Below, piece after piece: positions 53,324-60,851 of a stretch of 64,000 nucleotides of DNA. The first letter of the stretch is position 1. Every line of letters begins with the position of its first letter. The position numbers were made by a program, and so were the translations under genes. This stretch comes from BQJU01 sp964015035. Lineage in GTDB: Bacteria > Bacteroidota > Bacteroidia > Chitinophagales > Saprospiraceae. Under the pieces are notes generated by a model. The model saw only the letters and a list, made by a program, of their open reading frames with translations, had not been told where the DNA came from and ran no database searches. The stretch spans positions 1 to 64,000 of the forward strand of contig CAXHCA010000006.1 of the NCBI GenBank assembly GCA_964015035.1, read 5' to 3'.

Positions 53324-53785
53324 TTAATTATCGCTAGAACCTTCACCTTCCCATGGAGCAGTACCTTTTACGATAACCCCCATGCTTCTGGCTGTTCCAG
53401 CAACCATTTTCATCGCTGACTCGATGCTGAACGCATTGAGGTCAACCATTTTATTTTCGGCGATCGCTTTTACCTGGTCCCAGGTCACTGATCCAACCTT
53501 ATTTCGGTTAGATTCAGGAGAACCCTTTTTGAGTTTAGCAGCCTCCATCAATTGAATAGCTGCTGGTGGCGTTTTAATGACAAAGTCAAAAGACTTGTCT
53601 TTAAAAACCGTAATGATTACCGGCAAAACCTTGCCCATGTCATCCTGTGTTCTTGCGTTGAAGCGCTTACAGAATTCCATGATATTTACCCCTTTGGCAC
53701 CCAAGGCAGGACCAACTGGAGGTGCGGGATTTGCCTGGCCTCCCTTAACCTGGAGTTTGATAAAAGTTTCTATATCCTTTGCCAT
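53324..53785 (-). CDS. rplK: Ribosomal protein uL11
   Basis: 153 residues. N-terminal IKLQVKGGQANPAPPVGPAL and GAKGVNIMEFCKRFNART, and C-terminal GTARSMGVIVKG. It binds the GTPase-associated centre of 23S rRNA. A slightly long acidic C-terminal tail (EGEGSSDN) is the only unusual point. Confidence 0.97.
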   Translation of the reverse strand: MAKDIETFIKLQVKGGQANPAPPVGPALGAKGVNIMEFCKRFNARTQDDMGKVLPVIITVFKDKSFDFVIKTPPAAIQLMEAAKLKKGSPESNRNKVGSVTWDQVKAIAENKMVDLNAFSIESAMKMVAGTARSMGVIVKGTAPWEGEGSSDN

Positions 53786-53879
53786 CTCTTTGCAATTTTA
53801 AAAGATTCATTTATCACCAGACTCTAGGGAAGCTTCCTCCTGAAACAAGGAACTAAAGTCTCAGTTTTAAAATATGCTG

Positions 53880-54428
53880 TTATGCTTGTTTTTCAACTTG
53901 CATAAAATTCAACTCTACTTCTGTACCACGGCCGAAGATCTTTACGATTACTTTCAGCTTCTTCTTCTCTTCATTAACCTCTTGAATATCACCGACAAAT
54001 TCGCTGAAAGGACCGTCGATAATTTTGACGGTTTCTCCAACGATGAATGGTTCGATCAATGATTCACCAGCGTCTTGAGATTCATCCACTTTACCCAACA
54101 TGCGGTTGGCCTCATTGGTCCGCATTGGAATAGGGTTGTTGCGTCCTAGAAAATGGATAACATTAGGAATATTGGCGATGGCTTGAATCATTTCACCAGA
54201 AAACTTACTGGGAAGTGCTTCGATGAGAATATATCCGGGCAAGATGTTTCTTTCAGAAATAACTTTTTTACCGTTGCGGATTTTATACACCTTTTCCGTA
54301 GGTACCAATACTTGGGTAACAAAGTCTTCCCAGCCGGAACGCTGCACCTCAAGTTCAATTCGCTCCTTGATTTTGCGTTCTTTTCCGGAAATCACCCTTA
54401 AAGAATACCATCTTTTTTCCTCAGACAT
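53880..54428 (-). CDS. nusG: Transcription antitermination factor NusG
   Basis: 182 residues from the ATG giving MSEEKRWYSLRVISGKERK; a TTG three codons upstream is less likely. NGN domain (VLVPTEKVYKIRNGKKVISE, NILPGYILIEALP), then KOW domain with GETVKIIDGPFSEFVGDIQE. It binds RNA polymerase beta' and NusE, so it would also be part of any boxA-type antitermination complex acting at family B arms. Confidence 0.96.
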   Translation of the reverse strand: MSEEKRWYSLRVISGKERKIKERIELEVQRSGWEDFVTQVLVPTEKVYKIRNGKKVISERNILPGYILIEALPSKFSGEMIQAIANIPNVIHFLGRNNPIPMRTNEANRMLGKVDESQDAGESLIEPFIVGETVKIIDGPFSEFVGDIQEVNEEKKKLKVIVKIFGRGTEVELNFMQVEKQA

Positions 54429-54459
54429 CTGGTTCAACTATTATTAGTGGGATCTACAA

Positions 54460-54654
54460 TTACGCACTCAAGCTATAAATAAAATCAGTTACCATGTTGG
54501 AAATTGCGTCCATTCCAAAAACAAGCAGCGCCATGATCAGGGAAGCAACAATCACAACAACAGTAGTGCTTTGCAAATCCGACCAAGTAGGCCAGGTTAC
54601 TTTATTGATTAACTCGTTGTAACTTTCTTTGATATAAAGTTTAATTCTTTCCAT
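54460..54654 (-). CDS. secE: Preprotein translocase subunit SecE
   Basis: 64 residues with a single transmembrane helix (VVVIVASLIMALLVFGMDAI) after the amphipathic segment KESYNELINKVTWPTWSDLQ. Part of the SecYEG channel. Position between tRNA-Trp and nusG is the standard order. Confidence 0.95.
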   Translation of the reverse strand: MERIKLYIKESYNELINKVTWPTWSDLQSTTVVVIVASLIMALLVFGMDAISNMVTDFIYSLSA

Positions 54655-54706
54655 CTCTCTAGAATCTCGCTGTTTAATTCAACCGGTATTCGTTACCAGT
54701 TTTTAG

Positions 54707-54779
54707 CACGGGCAGGAGGAATCGAACCCCCAGCCTACGGTTTTGGAGACCGTCGCTCTACCAGTTGAGCTATGCCCGT
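54707..54779 (-). tRNA. trnW: tRNA-Trp (CCA)
   Basis: 73 nt. Acceptor ACGGGCA/TGCCCGT with G73, anticodon loop CTCCAAA between ACGGT and ACCGT, T-loop GGTTCGATTCC. No CCA tail is encoded. Confidence 0.96.
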
Positions 54780-54835
54780 ATTTTGAGTAACCAAGCTGCT
54801 TTTATTTGCCCTTAGTTTCACCCTTTATTACAAGC

Positions 54836-54873
54836 GAAAAATTAAGCACCTCAGCAGAGATGCTTAATTTTCA
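54836..54873 (-). terminator. Terminator after tuf
   Basis: AAATTAAGCATCTC and GAGGTGCTTAATTT form a stem of about 14 bp around TGCT, followed by a T-run on the minus strand. It separates tuf from tRNA-Trp, secE and nusG; the A-run on the other side would make it active in both directions. Confidence 0.8.
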
Positions 54874-54912
54874 CTATTTCTCGATATTTCTCTGTAGTAA
54901 ATTACTTACTTC

Positions 54913-56109
54913 TTACTCGATGATTTCAGTTACCTGACCTGCACCTACTGTACGTCCACCTTCACGAATTGCGAAACGAAGGCCTTTTTCCATTGCGATG
55001 GTATTCAACAGTTTCACCTCAAGTGTTACGTTATCACCAGGCATTACCATTTCTACACCTTCTGGCAAAGTTACATCTCCGGTTACGTCAGTGGTACGGA
55101 AGTAGAACTGAGGACGGTATCCGTTGAAGAATGGCGTGTGACGGCCACCTTCTTCTTTGCTCAGTACATAAACCTCACACTTAAAGTGTTTGTGTGGATT
55201 TACAGACTTAGGCTTACAGATAACCATTCCGCGCTTGATTGCTTCTTTTTCAATACCACGCAACAACAAACCAGCGTTGTCACCAGCTTCACCGCGATCA
55301 AGAATTTTGCGGAACATCTCAACACCCGTTACCGTTGAAGTCAATGGCTTCTCACCTTCTTTCATCATTCCCACGATCTCAACAGGATCACCTGTGTTGA
55401 TCACACCACGTTCGATACGTCCAGTAGCAACTGTACCACGACCTGTGATAGAGAATACATCCTCGATAGGCATCAAGAAATCTTTATCAACAGCACGAAC
55501 TGGCTCAGGAATTTGCTCATCAACCGCATTCATCAGCTCCTGGATTTTAGCAATAGCATCGCTATCACCTTCCAAAGCTTTCAATGCAGAACCTTGAATC
55601 ACAGCGGCGTCATCACCTCCGAATTCGTACTGATCAAGTAATTCACGAACTTCCATTTCTACAAGTTCGAGCATTTCTTCGTCGTCGACCAAGTCGACTT
55701 TATTCATAAAAACAACAATCTTAGGTACACCAACCTGGCGCGCCAAAAGAATGTGTTCGCGTGTCTGTGGCATAGGACCATCAGTAGCAGCAACTACCAA
55801 AATAGCACCGTCCATTTGTGCAGCACCTGTTACCATGTTTTTTACATAGTCAGCGTGACCTGGACAGTCTACGTGTGCGTAGTGACGCTTAGAAGTTTCA
55901 TATTCTACGTGCGCGGTATTAATGGTAATACCTCTTTCTTTTTCTTCAGGAGCCGCATCGATAGAATCGTAGTCCTTCTTTTCGGCGAATCCCTGGTCGG
56001 CCAGAACACTGGTGATTGCCGCCGTAAGGGTAGTTTTACCGTGGTCTACGTGGCCAATCGTACCGATATTCAAGTGCGGTTTATCTCTCTTAAAAGTTTC
56101 CTTAGCCAT
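54913..56109 (-). CDS. tuf: Elongation factor Tu
   Basis: 398 residues. GTP-binding motifs GHVDHGKTTLTAAI, DCPGHADYVKNM and FMNKVDLVDDEE, effector region EEKERGITINTAHVEYET, and the C-terminal barrel ending VGAGQVTEIIE. It delivers aminoacyl-tRNA to the ribosome. It follows four tRNA genes on the same strand and is followed by a strong terminator, so the unit is tRNAs plus tuf. Confidence 0.98.
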   Translation of the reverse strand: MAKETFKRDKPHLNIGTIGHVDHGKTTLTAAITSVLADQGFAEKKDYDSIDAAPEEKERGITINTAHVEYETSKRHYAHVDCPGHADYVKNMVTGAAQMDGAILVVAATDGPMPQTREHILLARQVGVPKIVVFMNKVDLVDDEEMLELVEMEVRELLDQYEFGGDDAAVIQGSALKALEGDSDAIAKIQELMNAVDEQIPEPVRAVDKDFLMPIEDVFSITGRGTVATGRIERGVINTGDPVEIVGMMKEGEKPLTSTVTGVEMFRKILDRGEAGDNAGLLLRGIEKEAIKRGMVICKPKSVNPHKHFKCEVYVLSKEEGGRHTPFFNGYRPQFYFRTTDVTGDVTLPEGVEMVMPGDNVTLEVKLLNTIAMEKGLRFAIREGGRTVGAGQVTEIIE

Positions 56110-56164
56110 CGGTAGTTAAATTTTGTATAATTATGATAATCAGATTAAAAATGGTCCTTATTTG

Positions 56165-56236
<72 letters not shown>

Positions 56237-56346
56237 TAGTATTCACCTGGTAGCCTAAATATTTGCCGGAAGAAACCCCGGCTACACCAATTCCCACTTT
56301 AGTAGAACAGATGTATGCTTAGGAGCTACATTGGTTGTAAAATATG

Positions 56347-56419
56347 AGCGGGCGACGAGACTCGAACCCGCGACCCTCAGCTTGGAAGGCTGATGCTCTA
56401 CCAACTGAGCTACGCCCGC
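56347..56419 (-). tRNA. trnG: tRNA-Gly (TCC)
   Basis: 73 nt. Acceptor GCGGGCG/CGCCCGC, anticodon loop CTTCCAA between TCAGC and GCTGA, T-loop GGTTCGAGTCT. No encoded CCA. Confidence 0.95.
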
Positions 56420-56517
56420 TTATTTGTTTCCACATTAAGTGGAACATGAATTTCAATTCTCCACCCTTATCTTTTATAAAGGTGTCAGCAATGCCCCAAT
56501 TCACAAGGAACATCTAG

Positions 56518-56600
56518 TGGGAGTGGTAGGATTCGAACCTACTCAGCTGAAAGCAACAGATTTACAGTCTGCCCCGGCTCTCCAACTCCGGCGCACTCCC
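56518..56600 (-). tRNA. trnY: tRNA-Tyr (GTA)
   Basis: 83 nt with a long variable arm. Acceptor GGGAGTG/CACTCCC, anticodon loop CTGTAAA between GCAGA and TCTGT, discriminator A. No encoded CCA. Confidence 0.95.
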
Positions 56601-56653
56601 ATCGATAAAATTCAAAATAATGTTGCCCTCTTTTACGGCAACTTAAAACGATG

Positions 56654-56727
56654 AGCCAGCAGAGGGATTCGAACCCCCGACCCGCTGATTACAAATCAGC
56701 TGCTCTGGCCAACTGAGCTATGCTGGC
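56654..56727 (-). tRNA. trnT: tRNA-Thr (TGT)
   Basis: 74 nt. Acceptor GCCAGCA/TGCTGGC, anticodon loop TTTGTAA between GCTGA and TCAGC, T-loop GGTTCGAATCC. It is the first full gene of the cluster in the direction of transcription. Confidence 0.95.
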
Positions 56728-56822
56728 ATAGTCCTATTTTCAACCATAGCTCGGTAGGTTTAACAGGGCAATTTTTAAAATAAACTCCCCGCGAATCATC
56801 CCAATTTAAATCAGGACAACTT

Positions 56823-56845
56823 TGGCCAACTGAGCTGTGCCGGCA
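56823..56845 (-). pseudogene. tRNA 5'-half remnant upstream of the tRNA cluster
   Basis: On the minus strand TGCCGGCACAGCTCAGTTGG, then CC, matches the acceptor and D-arm of the neighbouring tRNA-Thr (TGT) with two differences, but the sequence then stops resembling a tRNA. It lies inside the leader between the promoter and the first tRNA. Confidence 0.65.
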
Positions 56846-56937
56846 ATTCGGGTTTCAATGGTTGAAAAACCTGAATTTTTATCGGTGAAAATAGCTTTTC
56901 AAAAGTTCTCTTCGAGATCATTTTCTCAAAGCGATTG

Positions 56938-56964
56938 CAAAGATAGAAGTTTTTGTCTAAACAA
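56938..56964 (-). promoter_or_regulatory. Promoter of the tRNA-tuf unit
   Basis: Reading on the minus strand: TTG, 16 bases, then TATCTTTG, an exact -7 TAnnTTTG box followed by C. Spacing is one base below the usual range. It precedes the tRNA remnant and the four tRNA genes. The 426-bp stretch between the tRNAs and the hpf gene holds this promoter, the remnant and the hpf terminator, with no protein gene. Confidence 0.65.
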
Positions 56965-57084
56965 AAAACACTCATTTATTTTTTTATGCATTTTTTTTTA
57001 GTGCCTCGAAAAAAACCGCTCCGACACTAAGATCAAAAGCATAACACAGCCCAAAGATAAATAATTCCCGAGTGCTAACCGGCA

Positions 57085-57113
57085 CAAAAAAAGGAGCCTC
57101 GAAAGACTCCTCC
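57085..57113 (-). terminator. Terminator of hpf
   Basis: GGAGTCT-TTCG-AGGCTCC followed by seven Ts on the minus strand, about 45 bp after the hpf stop. The UUCG tetraloop makes it very stable. Confidence 0.85.
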
Positions 57114-57153
57114 TTGATCTGAATGACACTTTATATGTTTGGCTCTCTTGGTA

Positions 57154-57450
57154 TTATGCTTTAATTTTGTCTTTGTATTTCATCAGTTGCCTTCTCAAGG
57201 CATCCGTGGCACTATCAATTGAGGCCTCAAAGGTTTTATTTGTTTCTTTGGCAAAAAGCACCTCGCCTGGTACGGTAAGTCGCACTTCGGCTACTTTATC
57301 TTTCACTTGTCCTGAATTTTCAAGTTTAAGGGTAACATTTGCTTCGATGATCCGATCGAAGTATTGCTCCATTTTATTCAATTTCCTTTCTATAAATTCG
57401 ATTAATTTCTGGTCCGCCTTGAATTGAACGGCTTCTGTGTGAACTCTCAT
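57154..57450 (-). CDS. hpf: Ribosome hibernation promoting factor (short form)
   Basis: 98 residues from the ATG giving MRVHTEAVQFKADQKLIEFI; an upstream TTG would add two residues. Matches the sigma-54 modulation/S30EA family: IERKLNKMEQYFDRIIEANV and LFAKETNKTFEASIDSATDA, then LRRQLMKYKDKIKA. It lacks the C-terminal domain of long HPF. It binds 30S/70S ribosomes in slow growth. Next to xerC with a gap of about 50 bp. Confidence 0.92.
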   Translation of the reverse strand: MRVHTEAVQFKADQKLIEFIERKLNKMEQYFDRIIEANVTLKLENSGQVKDKVAEVRLTVPGEVLFAKETNKTFEASIDSATDALRRQLMKYKDKIKA

Positions 57451-57503
57451 AAACAATTCTTTTTTGGTGATTAAATAAAACCAAACCCCAGCGGAAGTTC
57501 AGA

Positions 57504-58400
57504 TCAGTCTTCCGTTTGTGCTTTAGGGTGAGCCTGTTGGTACACTTTTTTTAGTTTTTCAATGGAATTGTGGGTATAGATTTGTGTCGCCGCCAGATTA
57601 GAATGCCCCAAGAGCGTCTTGATGGCATTCAGGTCGGCGCCATTTTCAGATAAATGGGTGGCAAATGAATGGCGCAACACGTGAGGGCTTCGCTGTTCAA
57701 CAGTGGTCACCATAGATAAATAGCGTTTTACTATATTGTAGATCAATTTTGGATAGACTGGTTTTCCCTGGTCGGTCAAAACGAGTTGTGTATGCGGGCT
57801 ATTTGGAAAGCAGGCCTTTCTTTGTTCCAAATAGGCGTCAATGGATTCGCCTAAGTCACTTCCAAATGGCACCAAGCGCTCTTTATTCCCTTTTCCCATC
57901 ACTTTCAGCTGTCGCTGCGATAAATCAACATCTGCTACCTTCAATTGAATCAATTCTGAACGACGCAGGCCTGTATGATACAATATTTCCAGGATTAAGC
58001 GATTTCGTCGGCCGGTAAAGTCTGTACCAAATTCGAGTCGATCGAAGAGTAACTCCATAGATTCCATCTTTATCACTGATGGCAATCGTTTGCTCACCTT
58101 TGGCGTGTTAACTTTCAGCATAGGATTGTGAAACAGGTATCCTCTTTTTTGTAAAAACCTAAAATAGGTCTTTAAAGTAGACAGCTTGCGGCGAATCGTA
58201 CGGGTAGACATTCCCAGGGTCATCAACTCCACAACCCAGGATCGAATTTGGTGGTGAGAAATATTTTCCAGCTGAGCAAATTCGAGTTTGTCTTTTAAAT
58301 ATAGAAAAAACTGAGCCAAATCTTTACGGTAGGCTTCGATTGTATGGGGAGAAAAATGCTTTTCGTATTGGATATATTGAAGGAATTCACTTTGTCTCAT
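57504..58400 (-). CDS. xerC: Tyrosine recombinase XerC/XerD-type
   Basis: 298 residues. N-terminal SAM-like core-binding domain (FSPHTIEAYRKDLAQFFLYL) and a complete catalytic domain: Arg in HTGLRRSELIQL, Lys in GKGNKERLVPFG, HxxR in HVLRHSFATHL, GHSNLAATQIYTH with the second His and the nucleophilic Tyr. Length and the absence of nearby prophage genes point to the chromosome-dimer recombinase rather than a phage integrase. XerC versus XerD cannot be decided from the sequence alone. Confidence 0.88.
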   Translation of the reverse strand: MRQSEFLQYIQYEKHFSPHTIEAYRKDLAQFFLYLKDKLEFAQLENISHHQIRSWVVELMTLGMSTRTIRRKLSTLKTYFRFLQKRGYLFHNPMLKVNTPKVSKRLPSVIKMESMELLFDRLEFGTDFTGRRNRLILEILYHTGLRRSELIQLKVADVDLSQRQLKVMGKGNKERLVPFGSDLGESIDAYLEQRKACFPNSPHTQLVLTDQGKPVYPKLIYNIVKRYLSMVTTVEQRSPHVLRHSFATHLSENGADLNAIKTLLGHSNLAATQIYTHNSIEKLKKVYQQAHPKAQTED

Positions 58401-58601
58401 TCACACGGTCTATAATGGTTCTGGGTTATTCTTCAATATAAGAAAACGCCTACAATTTGTCAATGTTTGGGATAATGATAATTTTTCCAAAAAAAGTGAA
58501 ATCAGGGCGCCTTTTCAATGCTGCCATTACCTCAGCATTGAAAAAAACAGAAAATTCAATTACCTTGTTGTAAATCATTGAAGCTATTTAAAAGAAAAAT
58601 A

Positions 58602-59042
58602 ATGTCGCATCCCGGAAAAGAGAAGAAGGACAAGCATTTCATCAAAAAGGCTTTCTATGAAGGTGGAGTTACAGCCATGAGGGCATTTATCAGAGAACAT
58701 CTAAAATATCCCCAGGAAGCCTTGAAAGCAAAAATAGAGGGCACCGTCAGGGTGGAATACACCATTAACTATAAAGGAGAGGTAACCGACGCCAAAATAA
58801 TGACGGGTATTGGATACGGTTGCGACCAGGAGGCCATGAGGGTGGTTAAGCTATTCCAGTTTAAAGTGCCGAAAAACCGAAAGCTCAAAGTTGTTTTTCA
58901 CAAAAAGATCAATATCCATTTCAAGCTGCCAAAAGAAAAGCCCCAACCCAAACAACAAATTCAATACACTGTGGTGGCTCCAAACGCACCGAAAAAAAAG
59001 GAGGAGGCCTCCGGTGGCTATCATTATACCATTGAGATATAA
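58602..59042 (+). CDS. Energy transducer TonB C-terminal-domain protein
   Basis: 146 residues from the ATG giving MSHPGKEKKDKHFIKKAFYE; a TTG upstream is less likely. Residues 20-105 are a TonB C-terminal fold (REHLKYPQEALKAKIEGTVR, then VEYTINYKGEVTDAKIMTGI). No signal peptide, membrane anchor or proline-rich spacer is present, so it is unlikely to act as an ordinary TonB. The C-terminal 30 residues are rich in Lys, Pro and Gln. It may work in the cytoplasm or be a truncated derivative. The downstream SusC/D pair is on the opposite strand. Confidence 0.8.
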   Translation: MSHPGKEKKDKHFIKKAFYEGGVTAMRAFIREHLKYPQEALKAKIEGTVRVEYTINYKGEVTDAKIMTGIGYGCDQEAMRVVKLFQFKVPKNRKLKVVFHKKINIHFKLPKEKPQPKQQIQYTVVAPNAPKKKEEASGGYHYTIEI

Positions 59043-59054
59043 AGAAAGGAACCT

Positions 59055-59190
59055 AAGTGCAGGTTTGGGGTGCTCGCGAGGCTCATTTTTGAGTACATCT
59101 CGGCTGAGCCGAGACGGACGATAAAATAGCCGAAAAGAGGTTCCAAGGACTAAAATTTGCAGCCTGAGTGACTACCTCCAAACATGGACT
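59055..59190 (+). repeat. Family A inverted-repeat element, copy A9
   Basis: AAGTGCAGGTTTGGGGTGCT at the left, GAGGCTCATTTTTGAGTACA, the palindrome TCTCGGCTGAGCCGAGA, TAGCCGAAAAGAGGTTCC and a right end ACCTCCAAACATGGACT. About 136 bp, subtype of A2 and A3; starts 12 bp after the TonB-domain gene. Confidence 0.85.
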
Positions 59191-59205
59191 AACGAAATGA
59201 AACGA

Positions 59206-59246
59206 AGAGGGCCGATTCACTAACAAGTAATGAATCGGCCCTTCTA
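59206..59246 (-). terminator. Terminator-like hairpin after susD
   Basis: GGGCCGATTCA and TGAATCGGCCC, an 11-bp perfect stem around an 11-base loop, located about 27 bp after the susD stop. The T-run is weak (CTCTTCGTTTC), so efficiency is uncertain. Confidence 0.6.
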
Positions 59247-59273
59247 GATTATCAACTTAACGTATTAGCATGA

Positions 59274-60725
59274 TTAGTTCATGTCCCAGAATACTGAGGT
59301 CATCAAATCATCACCACCGATAGTAGCACCGGCTGCTTTTACGCTTTCTTCGTTCAAAGAATACTCATCTACCGGATAAGTATATCTCAGTGGAGGCAAG
59401 GTACCTGCGTCCTGAGCAATATTCATAGCAGGAGCATCATAAAGTCTCCAAGTACTCCAAGCTTCGAAACCACGGTTGTACAAAGCCAACCACTTTTGGA
59501 AACCAACTTTAGCTTTCCAGTCACCAGCAGCAGTAGCGTAAGCTACCTCAGGCTGAGCCAAGTAAGCATCAGCATCTTCCTGAGTACCACCCCATTCCAA
59601 AATAGAATTGGTAATACCCATTGCGTAGAAGTCTTCCACAGTACCACCAACAGAGAAACCTCTGGCAGCAGCATCAGCCAACAAGAACAATACTTCAGTA
59701 TAGTCCATATTCGTACCTGGGAAGGTAGGATCCAACAAAAGTGTACCTGGGTGAGAATTGGCATTATAAGCGTTATTGGCGCCGTAAATACCACCTACCC
59801 ACTCAACAGAGGTTTGCATTGTCATAGAATCATACACTTCATACTGATCTCTGAAATAGAATGGACGACGTGGGTCTTCCAAGTCATTCATGTAATCAGC
59901 CAGGGTATTGGCAATAACGAAGTCAGAACGACCACTTTGCACCAAATCTTCCCACAATGGGTTGGTGTTTGGTGTTGCCGAGGTGTAAGCCAACTCGAAA
60001 TCGTCAGCGCTGGAAGTGAAAACACCGTCAGCTACAGCGGCTTCTGCCATACTTTTAGCTTTAGCAGCATCAACATCAGCCATGCGGATAGCCATACGCA
60101 ATTTCAAAGAGTTGGCCATTTTTCTCCACTTGCTAACGTCACCACCGTAGATCAAGTCAGCACCGCCCATTTCGCTAGCGCCACTCAGGTCACTGATGGC
60201 TTTATCCAGGCGAGCCGCGAGGTCAGCGTAAATAGCTGCATCATCATCATAAGCAGGAGTTACATCGTCGCCAAATGCTTGAGAGTAAGGAATATCTCCA
60301 AAGATATCCACCAGGATAGTCCAAGTAAAGATTTCCACTACTTCAGCGATTGCCGTTTGATTGCGCTTGTTCTCATCGTTCAAAAATGGATCCTCAGCGA
60401 CCAAAGCAGCTACACCGCGAACGTCACGCAATACAGTTGCATATAAACGATCCCAAGTATTGCCATTTACGTCACGAGTAATCAAATCATAGTTTGATTC
60501 ATCAGCATAAGTGGTTTGTGCCCACTGCTGAGACCACAAACGGAAGTTATTGGTATTCACGTTTGTGCTCGCCAAAAAATCAGAAAGTGAGATCGTAGCA
60601 TTCGCAAACAAGGCTCCGGCAGAAACCTCACTCGGATTCTTGATATCAACATTGATATCTGTTATGTCACTATTACAAGCGGCAAAGCCCATAGTAACCA
60701 AACAAAGAATTAATATTTTTTTCAT
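59274..60725 (-). CDS. susD: SusD/RagB-family nutrient-binding lipoprotein
   Basis: 483 residues. Lipoprotein signal (ILILCLVTMGFAACNSD, lipidated Cys at residue 18) places it at the outer-membrane surface. The body is alpha-helical with TPR-like helices: TWTILVDIFGDIPYSQAFGD is the typical second-half signature of SusD-like proteins, and the end region KWLALYNRGFEAWSTWRLYD matches the same group. It binds oligosaccharide or peptide substrates and passes them to the SusC partner. The substrate cannot be predicted and no glycosidase or peptidase gene is visible next to the pair. 126 bp separate it from susC. Confidence 0.92.
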   Translation of the reverse strand: MKKILILCLVTMGFAACNSDITDINVDIKNPSEVSAGALFANATISLSDFLASTNVNTNNFRLWSQQWAQTTYADESNYDLITRDVNGNTWDRLYATVLRDVRGVAALVAEDPFLNDENKRNQTAIAEVVEIFTWTILVDIFGDIPYSQAFGDDVTPAYDDDAAIYADLAARLDKAISDLSGASEMGGADLIYGGDVSKWRKMANSLKLRMAIRMADVDAAKAKSMAEAAVADGVFTSSADDFELAYTSATPNTNPLWEDLVQSGRSDFVIANTLADYMNDLEDPRRPFYFRDQYEVYDSMTMQTSVEWVGGIYGANNAYNANSHPGTLLLDPTFPGTNMDYTEVLFLLADAAARGFSVGGTVEDFYAMGITNSILEWGGTQEDADAYLAQPEVAYATAAGDWKAKVGFQKWLALYNRGFEAWSTWRLYDAPAMNIAQDAGTLPPLRYTYPVDEYSLNEESVKAAGATIGGDDLMTSVFWDMN

Positions 60726-60851
60726 TGCACTTAAAGTTTTAGAACATTTAAACTCAACAACTAAAAGAAATATTCTAATTGTCGATAGTTAAAGTATCCG
60801 GGCGAATGGGCCTCAAGAGACCAATCTGCCCGGATGAAAGAACGGGATCAA

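Noticed and set aside
56319..56513. Open frame across the tRNA-Gly gene
   Set aside because: It is read through a tRNA gene and its flanks; no protein similarity.
57504..58400. xerC-like gene as a phage integrase or integron integrase
   Set aside because: No phage, attC or excision genes nearby, no integron-specific extra domain, and housekeeping neighbours on both sides.
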